Assembly: GCA_937870635.1 (NCBI GenBank)
Contig: CALMZP010000044.1
Location: forward strand, 1 to 64,000
Source: an uncultured Acidobacteriota bacterium
Lineage (GTDB): Bacteria; Acidobacteriota; Thermoanaerobaculia; Gp7-AA8
Reading direction: 5' to 3'
DNA: 64,000 bases
The position numbers and the translations under genes were made by a program. Numbering within the stretch: the first letter of the stretch is position 1; each line of letters starts with the position of its first letter. Below, piece by piece: positions 62,027 through 64,000 of this stretch. The notes beneath the pieces were generated by a model. That model had not been told where the DNA came from. It searched no databases and was given only the letters and a program-made list of their open reading frames with translations.

Positions 62027-64000
62027 TCATCCCGACCCCAGCGACGATACGTCGCTGCCGCTCGGCATGACATCACGACCTACCTGCAGCCGGGGCAAAG
62101 AAACCGAAAACTCGGCGCCGCTGCCCGGAACGTTCCGGACCGTGATCTCGCCGTCCGACGCGTGGATGATGCGCCGGCTGATCGCGAGTCCCAGTCCCGT
62201 TCCACCCTGTCCACGCTTCGTCGTCACCAGCGGTTCAAAGATGCGGTCGAGGAGCTCGGCCTTGATCCCGCCGCCGTCATCCCGAACTTTGATCACGGCG
62301 CGCTCCCCCTCCTCTTCGACGTCGATCCAGATGTTGCCACGTTCGGCAACGGCATCGCGTGCGTTGAGCAGGATGTTGGTCAGAACCTGCTGCAGATCGT
62401 GAAAGTTCCCGCGGACGAAAAGCGCCGGCATCGGCGCGGCGTGGACGCTGATCTTCTTGGCGGTAAGCAGGTCCTCATGAAGGGCGATCGTGGTCGTGAC
62501 CAGCTCAGGGACGCTCACCAGCTCGCGGGAGGACGGCCGGTTCGCGATCAGGTCCAGGAGGCTGTTCACAAGATGGGAGGCACGGAAGGATTGCTGCTCC
62601 ATCTTCTTGAGCAGCTTGTATTTAGGATCCTCGGGAGAGGTGTCCGAAAGAAGGAGCTGCGCGTAGGACGAGATGCCCGTGAGGGGCGTGTTGACCTCGT
62701 GGGCCACGCCCGCGGCCAGAAGCCCGAGAGAGGCCAGCCGCTCTTTGTCCTGCAGCTCGCGCTCGAGACGGACACGCTCGGAGATGTCGCCGATGACCAG
62801 CACCCGGGCCCCGTCGGCAACATCGCCCGCGGCCAGAGGGCTGATCGTGACGGTGACCTCTTTTTCGACACCCTTGCGCGTGACGAAACTGGTCGTGAGC
62901 GAGCGGCCATCGGAGCGGCGAAGCTCGTCGAATGGCGGGAAGAGGCTGGCGATCGGTTCGTCTTCGTGCTCGGCGTCGACGAGCTCCCAGAACGCCCGGT
63001 TCGCGGTGAGCACGGTGCCGTCGCTGGCCACGACTGCGATCGCCGACGACGAGGACTCGATGATGTTCTCGTTGTACTCCTTCAGGGCGCGGATCTCGTC
63101 GAGCTGCCGGCGCAGACGGCTGTACAGGCGGGAGTTTTCGATCGCCAGCGCGACCGGTGCCGTCAGGGAACCGAGCAGCGAGAGGTCGTCGCGCGACAGC
63201 GGCTCTTCACCGCGCTTGGTGCCGAGAATGAGGAGACCCTGCAGCTCGCCGCGGTTGCGAAGGGCAAAGACATATCGATACCCGGCCTTCAGGAGCTGCC
63301 ACGGCAGCTCCGTCGCATCGGGGAGGCGCGGATCGGTCAGCACGAGCGGACCTTCGCGCGGCATCGCACCGAAATCTGCCGGCGCGACGCGGCGCGGTAC
63401 TCCCTGCTCCGGCTGATAGATGAGCAGTGACGTGCCGTCGCGCGTGAAGAGATTCATCTTCTCGACGTGCAGCGTCGCGCGCAGGCGCTCGCGCATCATC
63501 GAGATCAGCTCATGGACGTCGTGGAAGCTGGCCAGCTCCTGCGCGAAGTCCGCCATCGTCCGGCGGTGGCGATAGCTCTCCCGATAGAGGAACATCTCGA
63601 TCACTGACTCGATGCGCCCCTTGACCGGAATGAGGACGCCGGCGATCAGCAGGCCCGATGCGAACGCGAGGAAGTTCCGCTCCATCGCCGATCGCTCTTC
63701 GATGACGCGCGAGAGGATCAGGTTCACCGTCGAGAACGCGATCATGCCGAAGACGAACGTGACCGAGTACGCGAGCGTCTCCTTGATCACCACCTCGACG
63801 TCCCACAGCTTGTAGCGCAGGATCGATACCGCGAAAGCGAGAGGAATCAGCGCCAGCGGCAGGATCGAGATCGTCGAGTACACGGGCCCGACGTAGCCCT
63901 TGATCAGGTACGGGATGATGTAGATCGCCAGGAATGGCAGGAAGCCGAGCGCCGTGCCTAGGTAGATCCACTTGATCTGTTTCTTGCCGACCGGTGCCGC
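62027..64000 (-). CDS. membrane sensor histidine kinase with GAF and PAS domains (5' end truncated by window edge)
   Basis: TM segments (IYLGTALGFLPFLAIYIIPYLI...); HisKA LASLGLLAAGVAHEVNTPLTGISSYAQLLL; HATPase VLTNILLNARDAV, VRDDGGGIKAELLDRIFEPLVTTKRGQGGTGLGLAISRRI. Frame open to 64000. Confidence 0.93.
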   Translation of the reverse strand, partial: AAPVGKKQIKWIYLGTALGFLPFLAIYIIPYLIKGYVGPVYSTISILPLALIPLAFAVSILRYKLWDVEVVIKETLAYSVTFVFGMIAFSTVNLILSRVIEERSAMERNFLAFASGLLIAGVLIPVKGRIESVIEMFLYRESYRHRRTMADFAQELASFHDVHELISMMRERLRATLHVEKMNLFTRDGTSLLIYQPEQGVPRRVAPADFGAMPREGPLVLTDPRLPDATELPWQLLKAGYRYVFALRNRGELQGLLILGTKRGEEPLSRDDLSLLGSLTAPVALAIENSRLYSRLRRQLDEIRALKEYNENIIESSSSAIAVVASDGTVLTANRAFWELVDAEHEDEPIASLFPPFDELRRSDGRSLTTSFVTRKGVEKEVTVTISPLAAGDVADGARVLVIGDISERVRLERELQDKERLASLGLLAAGVAHEVNTPLTGISSYAQLLLSDTSPEDPKYKLLKKMEQQSFRASHLVNSLLDLIANRPSSRELVSVPELVTTTIALHEDLLTAKKISVHAAPMPALFVRGNFHDLQQVLTNILLNARDAVAERGNIWIDVEEEGERAVIKVRDDGGGIKAELLDRIFEPLVTTKRGQGGTGLGLAISRRIIHASDGEITVRNVPGSGAEFSVSLPRLQVGRDVMPSGSDVSSLGSG

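Noticed and set aside
60964-63430. Long plus-strand ORFs (368 and 553 aa) opposite the NtrC regulator and kinase
   Set aside because: Antisense shadows of well-supported two-component genes, no recognisable domains.
1-64000. tRNA, rRNA, transposase, integrase or prophage genes
   Set aside because: Intergenic gaps were scanned by eye for T-loop motifs and ORFs for recombinase motifs; none recognised. A tRNAscan/Infernal run would be decisive.

Overview
High-GC bacterial chromosome segment, mostly housekeeping genes, consistent with an Acidobacteriota-like or other deep Gram-negative lineage (LPS, Mla and OmpW-type genes; taxonomy is inference only). About 55 coding regions are supported: pyrE, moeZ-like, pcrA/uvrD, tatA, tlyA-dxs-ispA-xseB, pcm-xseA, mlaFE, alr, dgt, HU, GH15, rsmB-fmt, a heme-biosynthesis operon (hemA-hemC-cobA/hemD) fused downstream of a kamA/ATP-grasp x2/GNAT/ccsA cassette, hflX, an LPS cluster (waaA-lpxK-lpxL-waaF), msrC, glgA, MEMO1-like, M14 peptidase, and an NtrC-type regulator with its histidine kinase. 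No rRNA, tRNA, CRISPR, transposase or phage genes were recognised. The most unusual content lies outside conventional genes. (1) At least eight loci carry 7-bp-period repeats of several unrelated sequences, often as inverted arms, at gene 3' ends. (2) A dispersed palindrome family (cccgagcg.agcgaggga, 'HPERSEG' in translation) recurs about every 8 kb with distinct loop subfamilies. (3) A 77-78 bp palindrome is found intergenically and also in frame inside an ATP-grasp gene, with a half copy in the neighbouring ATP-grasp gene. (4) kamA with two ATP-grasp ligases and a GNAT acyltransferase forms an overlapping-gene cassette suggestive of an undescribed beta-lysine conjugate pathway. (5) lpxK contains a sharply AT-rich patch of about 100 bp. 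A 43-aa ORF missed by the ORF track is also reported. All functional calls are from motif recognition by eye; no database search was run.
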